A stretch of DNA of 64,000 bases from Apus apus (taxonomy: Eukaryota > Chordata > Aves > Apodiformes > Apodidae), in the NCBI RefSeq assembly GCF_020740795.1, contig NC_067284.1:103283440-103347439 (forward strand), written 5' to 3'. Both the position numbers and the translations under genes were made by a program. The notes beneath the pieces were generated by a model. That model was not told where the DNA came from. It was given only the letters and a program-made list of their open reading frames with translations, and made no database searches. Position 1 is the first letter of the stretch. Every line of letters begins with the position of its first letter. Below, piece by piece: positions 11,993-41,750 of the stretch.

Positions 11993-12156
11993 CAGGGGAG
12001 AGCGCGAACGCAGTCCCCCACTACCACAAATTATGCAGTCGAGTTTCCCGCATTTGGGGAAATCGCAGGGGTCAGCACACCCGGAGTGCAGGGGATGAGC
12101 CTCGCCCTGGGAAAACCACCTGCCTGATCATGGTGTCTCCCCTGCCAGGTAAGTAT
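11993..12156 (-). ncRNA. RNU1: U1 spliceosomal snRNA gene, copy 2 (variant sequence)
   Basis: It is identical over all 164 nt to copy 1 and lies in the opposite direction, so the two genes are tail-to-tail with 521 bp between their 3' ends. The 5' splice-site pairing region, Sm site and 3' stem-loop are intact, and the same loop I and loop II substitutions are present. Upstream, the octamer (12366-12373) and ZNF143-like site (12340-12358) are retained. Confidence 0.95.
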
Positions 12157-12339
12157 GAGCTCCTCTCCCCGACAGCGCGCACACACGCCGCCGCACTCGC
12201 TCGCAACTCACGGACACCGGCCCCGCACGCGCACCCGCCCCCTCCGCCCCGCACCCGCCCTCCCGCCCCGTCCTCGCGCTCCACGCACCGCCCGCCCGGC
12301 CCCGCACCCCCGTGTCCCGCCGGGGGCTGGCGCGGCGGG

Positions 12340-12373
12340 TGTCCCGTCATGCCCCGCGCTGCCTCATCTGCAT
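12340..12373 (-). promoter_or_regulatory. Distal sequence element of U1 copy 2
   Basis: Reverse-complement copy of the enhancer described for copy 1: octamer-like ATGCAGAT and adjacent ZNF143/SPH-like motif at the same distance from the U1 start. Confidence 0.7.
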
Positions 12374-13134
12374 GGAGACGCCCCCGCGCTGCCGTTCCCG
12401 CACCGGGTGATCCCAAGCCCCGGCCCCGCCGACCCGGGCCGTTCCCGGTGTCTCGGTTGCGGAGCAGCGGGGGCCTCGTTTCCCCACGGGCCGCAGCGCC
12501 CCGGCCGGAGCCCAGAGCCCCACGGGCCGAGGCACCGGCTTCCCCTCGTCCTCTCCCCGCGGGAAAGCCTCGGCCCGGGGCTCCCCGGCCCCTCCGTGTC
12601 TCATCACGCACCCGCGGGCAGCAGCCGGCAGCGCAGCCGGGCGCAGGAGACGGAGCGACCTGCTCTGCCCCCACACGCAGCACCAGCTCCCGAGCCCCGT
12701 CAGTCTGGCCTCCCTCACCGGCTCCAGGCCGGGGCCAGGGCCGCAGGGCTCCCCCCTTCCCACCACAGCAGCAAGGACAGGTGAAAGCAGGTGTGGAACA
12801 CCCCTTTTTGGGAAGAGTAACTGAGAACCCTAGTACCCTGGTATCTTTTCCTTGCTCCCCCCTGGAGCTGGGATAACACAGGGCACTGACAAGCTCCAGG
12901 GAGGGGCACAGACAGACCTCAGCAATCGCTGCCGGGAGCTGGGATAAGCACCAGTTACACCAAATCAGGAACGGATGGGAATGCTGCGCGACATGGGAGG
13001 ACACCCCCCCTGCCCGTGCCAGAGCCCCCAGCTTGAGCTGGAGCCTGCCCCATGCCCCTCCCAGAGGGGCAGCTCGTGCTGGCATCAGCCCCGGCACCCT
13101 GAGACCAGCTCAGCTGGCTGTCACCGTAGTGTCA

Positions 13135-13542
13135 CCAGCATCACAACAATGATCCCAGGGCTGCAGCAGCTGTGCCCTGAGAGTTAGGGTCGTTGAGCGT
13201 GGAGAAGGCTCTGGGGAAACCTTATTGCACTTTCCGGTACCTGAAGGGGCCTGTAAGAAAGATGGGGACAGACTTTTTTGTGGGACCTGCAGTGCTAGGA
13301 CAAAGGGTGATGGTTTTAAACTGGAAGAGGGGAGATTCAGACTACAGAGAATTAAGAAATTTTTCACGCTGAGGGTGGTGAGATACCCGCCCAGGTTGCC
13401 CAGAGACGTGGGAGATGCCCCATCCATCCCTGGAAACGTTACAGGTCAGCTTGGACAGAGTTGTGAGCCACCTGATCGAGTTGAAGATGCCCCTGCTCAT
13501 TGCAGGGTGGTGGAACTAGGTAACCTTTAAAGGGCCTTTTCC
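13135..13542 (+). mobile_element. CR1 3' fragment, mirror copy truncated at the palindrome border
   Basis: Sense-strand copy of the CR1 at 9898-10330, duplicated as part of the right arm. It lacks the last 25 bp of the 3' tail because the arm ends inside it. Confidence 0.85.
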
Positions 13543-13619
13543 TTTAGTCTCCACTTGTGCCATCCCAGCCTCGTTCCAGAAACCTCTCACAGGTCAGTTC
13601 CTTTCAAGATAATGATGCC

Positions 13620-14500
13620 TGCAAGCTGGGGCCTGTGACAATAAGTGGTGAGAGAAGGGCTGCCTTGTGCCTTGCATGGTTCTACTGGTGTGCTGGGCTC
13701 TTGTTTCAGCTTTGCAATCTCAAGAGTGAGTGAGTAGACACCGTGGCCAAGACTAAATAATCACAGGGAAGAAAAAGCCTGTAAGAAGGTTAGTCCATAC
13801 CGCATGTGCTCAAAAAGAAAGTTCAAGCAAAGGACACACCAGAGTGACCACTGAAGACTCCTAAAGATCCTCAAAGGCTCAAAGAAGACACTTAGTTATG
13901 ACGCAAATATTAAAATTAATTTCCAGAAATAAAATAAATATATATAGTCATTCTGGGAAGTCTAAGGCACGTGTGCCTTGTTGAGCAATGTCAGCTTTGC
14001 TTGTGACTTAGGGCATGCACGTTAGGGGGTAATAAATGATGCCTGCCTTCTGAAACTCGAAGGCCAGTGTTAGAAGGTTCTTTCTGCAACCAGATTTTAT
14101 GGTATCAGTAATATCAGCTGAACTGCCACAGACCTGACCATCAACGTTTGCAAACCCAGTAGGTTTGTGCCCGGCTGCTGGAGCCCAGTCCAACATCTGG
14201 GGATGTGAGCTCTCCACCCCAGCTGAGGGACATGGCTCCCACTTTATTCCGCGCCAGAGCCGAGTCTGTGTCCCTTAAGACACCCACGAATCCCCCGGGT
14301 GGGGGCTCCAGCACTGGCACTATCCCACTGGTCCCTCTTGCCGTGGTCAGCCCAGAAGCTGCGCTCTGCCGACGTTGTTGCTCCGGCCCGTTTCCGCTGG
14401 GCTCTGACCAATTAAGCTCCGTGGAGGTCCGAGCGGACCAGGACCTGGTGCTGCCGGTGGAGGGGAGGACCCGCCAAGCCCAGTATTTGAGAGGCCGCGG
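13620..14500 (+). mobile_element. Possible LTR-retroelement fossil (ERVL-like?), broken
   Basis: This AT-richer island (13550-14200) between GC-rich sequences has an AATAAA-containing stretch at 14030-14040, followed near 14090-14125 by sequence resembling an avian ERV LTR end and primer-binding region (tatggtatcagtaat). The family is a guess from general appearance. It has no open gag, pol or env frame and appears to be a broken, old remnant. It could instead be ordinary unique sequence. Confidence 0.3.
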
Positions 14501-14556
14501 GCAGCGCCGAAAGGGACCTCGCGGGTGGGCGGGGCCTGGAGGAAGGGGGCGTCTCC

Positions 14557-14590
14557 ATGCAGATGAGGCAGCGCGGGGCATGACGGGACA
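14557..14590 (+). promoter_or_regulatory. Distal sequence element of U1 copy 3
   Basis: Octamer-like ATGCAGAT at 14557-14564 and ZNF143/SPH-like motif at 14572-14590, about 216 bp upstream of the U1 start, as in the other copies plus a 6 bp insertion. Confidence 0.7.
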
Positions 14591-14779
14591 CCCGCCGCGC
14601 CAGCCCCCGGCGGGACACGGGGGTGCGGGGCCGGGCGGGCGGTGCGTGGAGCGCGAGGACGGGGCGGGAGGGCGGGTGCGGGGCGGAGGGGGCGGGTGCG
14701 CGTGCGCGTGCGGGGCCGGTGTCCGTGAGTTGCGAGCGAGTGCGGCGGCGTGTGTGCGCGCTGTCGGGGAGAGGAGCTC

Positions 14780-14943
14780 ATACTTACCTGGCAGGGGAGA
14801 CACCATGATCAGGCAGGTGGTTTTCCCAGGGCGAGGCTCATCCCCTGCACTCCGGGTGTGCTGACCCCTGCGATTTCCCCAAATGCGGGAAACTCGACTG
14901 CATAATTTGTGGTAGTGGGGGACTGCGTTCGCGCTCTCCCCTG
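14780..14943 (+). ncRNA. RNU1: U1 spliceosomal snRNA gene, copy 3 (variant sequence)
   Basis: It is identical over 164 nt to copies 1 and 2, including the changed loop I and loop II positions. The downstream sequence is unrelated to the other copies, yet still offers a 3' box at 14953-14965 (gttaaaaatcaga). It lies about 380 bp upstream of the CAD start codon on the same strand. Confidence 0.95.
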
Positions 14944-14952
14944 GCTTCTCTG

Positions 14953-14965
14953 GTTAAAAATCAGA
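14953..14965 (+). terminator. snRNA 3' box of U1 copy 3
   Basis: gttaaaaatcaga, 9 bp after the mature end, fits the snRNA 3'-box consensus although the surrounding sequence differs from the other two U1 loci. A second, weaker match follows at about 14971. Confidence 0.65.
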
Positions 14966-14989
14966 TCACAGTTTAGAACAGAAACGAGC

Positions 14990-15323
14990 GATGTGTGGTG
15001 CGCTTCTTTTCCTTTCCCGAGCTGTTCCGCGCTCGGTCGCGGCCGCGCTCCGGTGCGGCTCTGCTGGGGCTTCTCCCTGCCTCCCTCCGCCCTTGCCCCC
15101 CGATCCTGCCTTGGGTCTCGGCAGGCAGCGGAACTTCCCGCCCGCTCCCCCCGGCGGCCGGTGAGCCCGGTGCTGCGCTCCGGCCGCCACGTGCCGCCCC
15201 GCCCACCCCGGGGGCCGGCCCGGCCCGGCCCCACCCCGGATCCTCCCGCTGCCGCCGTTACGCTGCACGCGCCCCGCTCCATCGCCGCCGCCGCGGAGTT
15301 GCCGGAGCGCACGTGGAGCCGCC
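14990..15323 (+). promoter_or_regulatory. CAD: CpG-rich CAD promoter and 5' UTR
   Basis: This is GC- and CpG-rich sequence without a TATA box, immediately upstream of the CAD start codon. An E-box-like CACGTG at 15187-15192 recalls the Myc-responsive E-box of mammalian CAD promoters; its function here is inference. Confidence 0.5.
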
Positions 15324-36248
<20,925 letters not shown>

Positions 36249-36738
36249 GGGGGGAGCCGTGTCCCCGCTGTCCCCCTGCTGCCTGACTCCACCCCACATC
36301 GGGAGGTCTTGGAACTGGCACCTGTGGCTGTGGGGGGACAAGATACTCAGTGTCACCCATCCTCTTCTCGGGGGACCCATCACCTGCAGCCGTGACCCTC
36401 ACTGGTCACAAGAGGAAAAGATGGTGATGGGTCCTCCTGGAAATGGGCCAATGTCCAGGGCTGCTCTGAGCCCAGCAGCCCACCATGCTTTGGGACGGCT
36501 TTGCCCCTTGATGCACTTCTCCCTCTATGCTTGCTGCTCACCCAGCCCGTGTCCCCACTACCACCTTGGTCCATCTTTCCCCAGCAGGGGACCCGGGGGA
36601 GGTTGAGGAGCAGCAGCAGTGGGTAGTGGTGTGGGCTGTGTGCCAGCAGTGCCCCATAGATCTGAGGTCAGCACTGCCAGCCCCAGCCCCACTGCTGCTG
36701 CTGGGGACTTGAGCTCTGCTACTGGCAGTTGGACACCC

Positions 36739-36744
36739 AATAAA
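36739..36744 (+). terminator. MPV17: MPV17 poly(A) signal
   Basis: AATAAA about 490 bp after the stop codon; no earlier canonical hexamer was seen. Confidence 0.75.
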
Positions 36745-38372
36745 TGGCATTTTCACCTCCTGATTCTTGTGACACTTGTGCTTGTGGCTGGTCTCCCACT
36801 GGGGGCTGCTCAGGGGTGGTTTCAGGCCAATTGTTCTTGTGCTTGCTGAGCTGCTGGCAGGTCCCGCATCCCCTGGGTGGGGACCCAGAGTGGGGCCTTG
36901 GGGCAGTGGCAGAGAAATGGCTTCACTCTCCGCCTGTCCCCGAGGAGCCGAGTGTGCAGCCATCTTGATGGGGCTGGGTACCAAGGTCCAGGCTGCTGGA
37001 GTGGGCTACCCTGGCTGCTGGATAGGGGTGAGGATCTGGTGTAGGGGGTCATCAGGTCCCACTGTGGCTGTTTGATGGGGTGTGATGGTGCCTTGGTTGC
37101 AATGGGTGGGGTGATGAAACAGGGTGAGCTGCACCCAGGGTGTAGGATCCTCCTGGGGGTCCTGGTGTGCTTGGTGCAGGGCCAGACACCAAAGGGAGGG
37201 TTCAGGAGGGGTGAGGGCTGGAACTGGGTCTCTGCATGTCTAGCACCATTGTCTGGGGGGACCTCAGGCACTGTGGGCATTGTGGGGCTCAGTCCAGGCC
37301 CCTCCAACCTGGGGTTGAGCACTGCCAGTGGGAGGTTGTGGAAGGCAGGAGCTTGAAGCTCTGTCTGGGATGCAGGAGGGCCCTGGTGTGTCGGCAGTGA
37401 GTGAGCTGCCAGTGTGGCACGAACCAGGCACTTGTCCCAGGGAGCAGCCAGCCCCACTACACGGGGTCTGCCAGCTCTCAGGGGGCTGATCCCAGCCCCT
37501 GCTTGGGGCTGTGTCCTGGAGCTGTGGGGAACCAGTGCTGGGTGCCAGCCTTCACTCCACATTCACATCACAGGTCCTCAGCCCCGTGTGCTGCCTGGCT
37601 GCGGGCACAGTTGTTCCACACCATGCAGCTCAGCAAGGGACCTGCTGGGTGAGGGGACAGCCACGCTTCTTACCCCTGCTGTCCCCAACGCTGGCACTGA
37701 GGAATGTTCCCTCTCTGGGCCCGTCCTGGCACCTGCACCAGCGTCCGGTGCAGCTTCATTCCCCTCCGCCCACAGGTAGGGAGGTGGGGCTGCCAGGCTG
37801 ATAAACAGTGCTGGCGGGGTCTGCGGGCTGCGGGCAGGGAAATGGTACTGGGGGGCTCTGCAGGCTGGGAAACGGTGCTGCGGGGGTCTGCGAGCGGCCA
37901 TGCGGCACAGCAGCGGCTCCCTCAGCGTTTGGCAGCGGCGGGCTGTGCCCCGGGCTGGCACATCCCGCATGCAGCACGGCGCTGCCGGCTCCGGTGCCTT
38001 CACTCTATGAGTCACGGAATTTGGCCGCCGGTGCCTCGCTGCCTCTCGGGGCTGTCTGCGGCCCCCGGCCCCGGCACACGGGGCGGTTTGACCTCGGCAC
38101 CACCGGCTCTGCCCGGGGCACGGTGCCTCCGGGACAACCAGGTCGTGTGTGCCCCCACCGTGGTAGTCCTGTGCTGCTGGCTGCCGGTGCCCGGGTGTCC
38201 CCCGCGCTGGTCCCCGTTGCTGGTCGAAGCGACCGCTGGACCCGGAGGGGCTCAGACGGAGAAGCCGCGGGTCAGCCTGCTCCACCGGCCCGGTACAGCT
38301 CACCGGAGCACAGGGCTCGGAACACCGCGGGAGCAGCCACCCCCCCGTGTCCTGGTGTCATCAGGTCCCGGT
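36745..38372. other. Intergenic region between MPV17 and UCN
   Basis: I see no exon or transposon that I can support in these 1.6 kb. GC and CpG content rise from about 37800 towards the UCN promoter. Confidence 0.6.
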
Positions 38373-38388
38373 TGTCCCCCTGTCGTCC

Positions 38389-38455
38389 CCGTGTCCCCAT
38401 GTCCCCATGTCCCCATGTCCCGGTGTCCCGGTGTCCCGGTGTCCCGGTGTCCCGG
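38389..38455 (+). repeat. 8-bp tandem repeat, two variants in blocks
   Basis: About four units of gtccccat are followed by about five of gtcccggt. The switch from one variant block to another is typical of recent slippage. Confidence 0.85.
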
Positions 38456-38819
38456 CTCTTCAGCACCGCGGACAGCGTCAGCGGGCTCGCGCCCTGTGAC
38501 CGGGGAAAGGGGCGAGGGGGCGGGAGGGGGGCGCGGGGCGACAGGGGGTGTCGGGGCACCCGAAAGACCAGGCGGCGGCACCCGGGGACCCTACCAGCAC
38601 CGCCCCCCCCGTGCCCCTCCGGTGGGCACCGGAACGGGACGGGGATCGTGCCCCCCCGACGCTGGCAGGAGCAGAGCCTGCCCCACCGCCCCACGGCCCT
38701 TCCGCCCCGTCCCGCCATCCCGGAGCTCACTCCGGGAGTGAGCCGGTACCCCGCTTTCGCCGCCGTCTCGGTGAGCCCCCCCCCCCCCGCCCCCCCGCCG
38801 GTCGGTGCGTGCCCGGCGC

Positions 38820-38851
38820 TGACGTCATCCCGAGCTCCCGGACCTATATAA
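38820..38851 (+). promoter_or_regulatory. UCN: UCN promoter: CRE and TATA box
   Basis: A perfect palindromic CRE, TGACGTCA (38820-38827), lies 17 bp upstream of TATATAA (38845-38851). Transcription should start near 38875-38880. A 5' UTR intron is likely, with a donor at 38947 (gtacgg) and acceptor before 39150, matching the mammalian UCN structure where one exon carries the whole protein. Confidence 0.85.
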
Positions 38852-39167
38852 GCACCGGCCGCGCCTCCGGCTCAGCTCCCGCGGGACCGATAGCGCTCCG
38901 CTCCACCGCAAGCGGCACCGGCAGCTAACAGGGGACGGCGCACCGGGTACGGGACGGTGCGCGGGTACGGGGGACGGCGCACCGGGCAGGCGCCGGGGAA
39001 GGGGACCGGGGAAGGCGCAGCTCGTACGGGACGGTGCGGGTGGTCGGGAATGGGGTCCCACGGTGGGCGCTAGTGCCCGCGCCCCCGGGTCCGCGATCCC
39101 CTCGGGTCCCCCGGTCTCTCCCGGTGGCGCTGAGCCCCTGGCCCCGCAGGTGCGGACGAAGCCGAGG

Positions 39168-39485
39168 ATGCGGCGGGCGCTGCTCACCCTCCTGCTGCTG
39201 CTCGCCCGCCCGCCGCCCGCCGCCCCTCGCCCCGCGCCTTCCGACGGCTCCGTCCCGGCGGCCGCCACCGGGGCAGGGAGTGGAGCCGGGACGCGGGACC
39301 CCCCGCTCTGGCCTCCGCTGGAGCCGCCGCCCCCGGCGCCGTGGCGAGCGCGGCGGGAGGAGCCGCCGCTCTCCATCGACCTCACCTTCCACCTCCTGAG
39401 GCATCTCCTGCTGCTCGCCCGCTCCCAGAGCCAGCGCGCCCGCGCCGACAGCAACCGCCTCATCCTCGACGCCGTGGGACGCTGA
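39168..39485 (+). CDS. UCN: Urocortin (UCN1) preprohormone
   Basis: Urocortin is a secreted CRF-family peptide acting on CRF receptors 1 and 2. The coding region is a single 105-codon exon. It starts MRRALLTLLLLLARPPP, a leucine-rich signal peptide, followed by a proline- and alanine-rich pro-region. A RARR cleavage site precedes a 40-residue mature peptide: EEPPLSIDLTFHLLR near its start, ARSQSQRARADSNRL in the middle, and LDAV at its end. GR then provides the amidation glycine and a basic residue before the stop. PSLSIDLTFHLLR in human UCN confirms urocortin 1 rather than CRH or UCN2/3. Start choice follows the signal peptide. Confidence 0.96.
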   Translation: MRRALLTLLLLLARPPPAAPRPAPSDGSVPAAATGAGSGAGTRDPPLWPPLEPPPPAPWRARREEPPLSIDLTFHLLRHLLLLARSQSQRARADSNRLILDAVGR

Positions 39486-39685
39486 GCCCCGGCCCCTCCG
39501 GGCCCCCGGGGCTGCGCCGGGTCCGGCCGCCGCCTCAGCCTCCGCGCCGCGGGCCACGATCCCGGCACCGGGACCAGAACGGGGAACAGGCTGCTCTTGC
39601 TGCACCCGCCTCATCCTCGGCGTTGCGGCAAGTGGGCACAGTTCTGGCCCCGGCACGGCCCCGGGACGGCCCGCACCGATTTTGT

Positions 39686-39691
39686 AATAAA
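39686..39691 (+). terminator. UCN: UCN poly(A) signal
   Basis: AATAAA about 200 bp after the UCN stop. Confidence 0.8.
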
Positions 39692-40339
39692 ACGTGGTGG
39701 AAACCCCAGGAGTGAGCGAGTGCGGGGCCGAAGGGCTGCCGGGGGTCACCAGGAACAGGGAACAGACTCACCAGGGCCGGGCTGAGCAGAGCTGGACCGT
39801 GCACAAGTGGCTGGGTGTGCAGCCCTGAGCACATCGGGCCTGAGGACGGGGCTGTTAGTGTCCCAGAGTGGGGGGTCGTGCCGTGGGCTCCATGAGGGGA
39901 AGAAGCTCCCTGAGCACGACGGGAAGGGCACAGAGCAGGAAGCACAAGCAGGTCCAACCAGGAGTGGGGCAGGAGGGTGCTGCACCCATCTGTAGGCAGT
40001 GGGGATGTGAGGGAAGGGAGAACTAGAGCTCAGCAGAGGCCAATCCCCCCGGAGCTGCTGTCAGAGCATCACAACAGGGTGGGACGGCTCTGGGGGGGTG
40101 GATACAGGCCCTTCAGGAGGGGCACTGTGGGGTGTGGGGGCTCCTCTGTGGGGACACGGTGCTGCTGAGTGCAGGATCGGAGTAGAGGGCAGGGAGGGGG
40201 ACAGTGTGGTGGGGTGTGTTTCAGACCCCCCCCCCCCCATCAAGAGGAGGATGAAAGTGAAGCCTTCTAGAGCCAGCTCGGGGGGATTTCAGCCTCCTTG
40301 GGGGTGGCCCTGGTCCTCACAGAGACCTTCCACCTGCTC

Positions 40340-40425
40340 TGTTTAAGATGTCCCTGCTCACTGCAGGGGTTGGACTCAATGGCCTCTAAAGTTCCCTTCC
40401 CACCCAAACTCTTCTGTGTCGGGAT
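40340..40425 (+). mobile_element. CR1 LINE 3' end remnant
   Basis: cactgcaggggttggactcaatggcctc followed by ttcccacccaaactcttctgtg resembles the last part of a CR1 element. The preceding sequence is too degenerate to assign. The longest contiguous match is short, so this is only a probable call. Confidence 0.6.
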
Positions 40426-41120
40426 GACAACCTCCCTGACAGCTGCTCAAAGGGTAACACAATGGAGCAGTGACAGAGGTTTCTGGAGGGCCTTGGGGGG
40501 AGGAGGAGGCAGAGGAGATCAACATGCCCAGGGCAGGCAGGGGAGCAGGCTCTGGACCTCATGTCGAGCCCATGGTGATGACCAGTAAGTGGGGCCTGGC
40601 AGGAGGCAGCAATGCAGGAGCTGAGAAGAACAAGGAGCCTTTGAGGCCAAGTTCCAGCATGATCCCAAGATGGCTGGTGCTGTAAGTGGCTTCAGGAGAT
40701 CTTCTGTGCCAACCCCTGGTCAGGGCAGGGGGAGGCAGAGCCAGCTGCTCAAAGCTGTGTCTATTGGGCTTTGGAAGAGAGAAGTCCATATGGATGTGAG
40801 AAACCTGGAATGGGAAGACTGTACTGACAAGAAAGACCATACAGAAACAGGTTTCCCAGAGCATTTCCCTCCTCAAAGGTATCAAAACTGAACTGGACAC
40901 AGACCTGGACAATCCCTTCTAGCTGATGCTGCCTGAGGTGGGAATGGGGGAGCTCCAGAGGCCTTTTCCACTTGGTGTGTCCTGGGGATCCTCACAGCTG
41001 GAGGGGCCATGATCTCTCTGGGAAGCCTGGCCTGGGCAATCTGTTTGATCAGCCTCCCCATAAAAAAGGGTTTTTTTGAGAGAAAAAACAAACTCAACTT
41101 TGCAAAAAAATGTCAGTGGC

Positions 41121-41330
41121 ATCTCCTGAGGTCCAGTTTGAGCTCATTGTCTCTGCTCCTCTCACTAGGCACCAAAGTGAAGAGTCTGGCTTCATTTTCC
41201 TTCCCATGTAAACACAGGGATTGGGCCCCCTGGGCCTTCTGTGCTCCACCCCAGCAGTCCCAGTGCCTCCCACAGCAGATGCTCCAGTCCCCTCAGCATC
41301 GCTGGGCTCTTCCCTGGACTCCAGAGGCCA
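41121..41330 (-). mobile_element. CR1 LINE fragment, antisense
   Basis: ctcactaggcaccaaagtga, then agagtctggcttcattttcc and cagatgctccagtcccctca are the antisense form of the CR1 3' ORF2 region. It abuts a sense CR1 at 41336. Confidence 0.75.
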
Positions 41331-41335
41331 CAAGG

Positions 41336-41750
41336 GGAGATTGGAGCATCTCTCTTACAAGGAAAGGCTGAGAGAGCTGGGTCTCTTGAGCCTGGAGAGA
41401 AGGCTGAGGGGAGACCTTATTAATGACTATAAGTATCTAAAGGTTGGGTGCAAGAAGGATGGAGCCAGACTCTTCAGTAGTTCCCAGTGACAGGACAAGG
41501 GGCAATGGACACAAGCTGGAACATGGGAAGTTGCATTTAAATATGAGGAAAAACTTCTTTACAGTGAGGGTGACAGAGCACTGGGACAGACTGCCCAGGA
41601 GGCTGTGGAGTCTCCTTCTCTGGAGATATTCAAGACCTGCCTGGATGCAGTCCTGAGGAATGTGCTCTAGGGGATCCTGCTTTAGCAGAGGAGTTGGACT
41701 AGATGATCTCTAGAGGTCCCTTCCAACTCTGACAATTCTGTGATTCCATG
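41336..41750 (+). mobile_element. CR1 LINE 3' fragment
   Basis: The sense strand reads [37 protein letters not shown] and KLHLNMRKNFFTVRVTEHW, then the CR1 3' end (ttccaactctgacaattctg). Well preserved but 5'-truncated; it is head-to-head with the preceding antisense piece. Confidence 0.9.

Larger units (their letters stand above)
11788..13542 (-). repeat. Right arm of the inverted repeat, with a second U1 gene
   Basis: This is the reverse complement of 9923-11676. The outer border falls inside a CR1 element: left of 9923 the CR1 continues to its 3' tail, but right of 13542 it switches to unrelated sequence. So the left arm appears ancestral and the right arm the copy. The small spacer and high identity fit a recent inverted duplication, gene conversion between arms, or an assembly artefact; the scattered differences argue against a simple fold-back read. 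Confidence 0.93.
14545..14944 (+). repeat. Third, partial copy of the U1-bearing repeat
   Basis: About 400 bp here, from just before the octamer to the U1 3' end, match the inner part of the palindrome arms; flanking sequence on both sides is unrelated. At the two positions where the arms differ (equivalent to 11169 and 11177) it carries the right-arm bases, and it has one extra CGTGCG unit between the enhancer and the proximal promoter. Confidence 0.9.
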
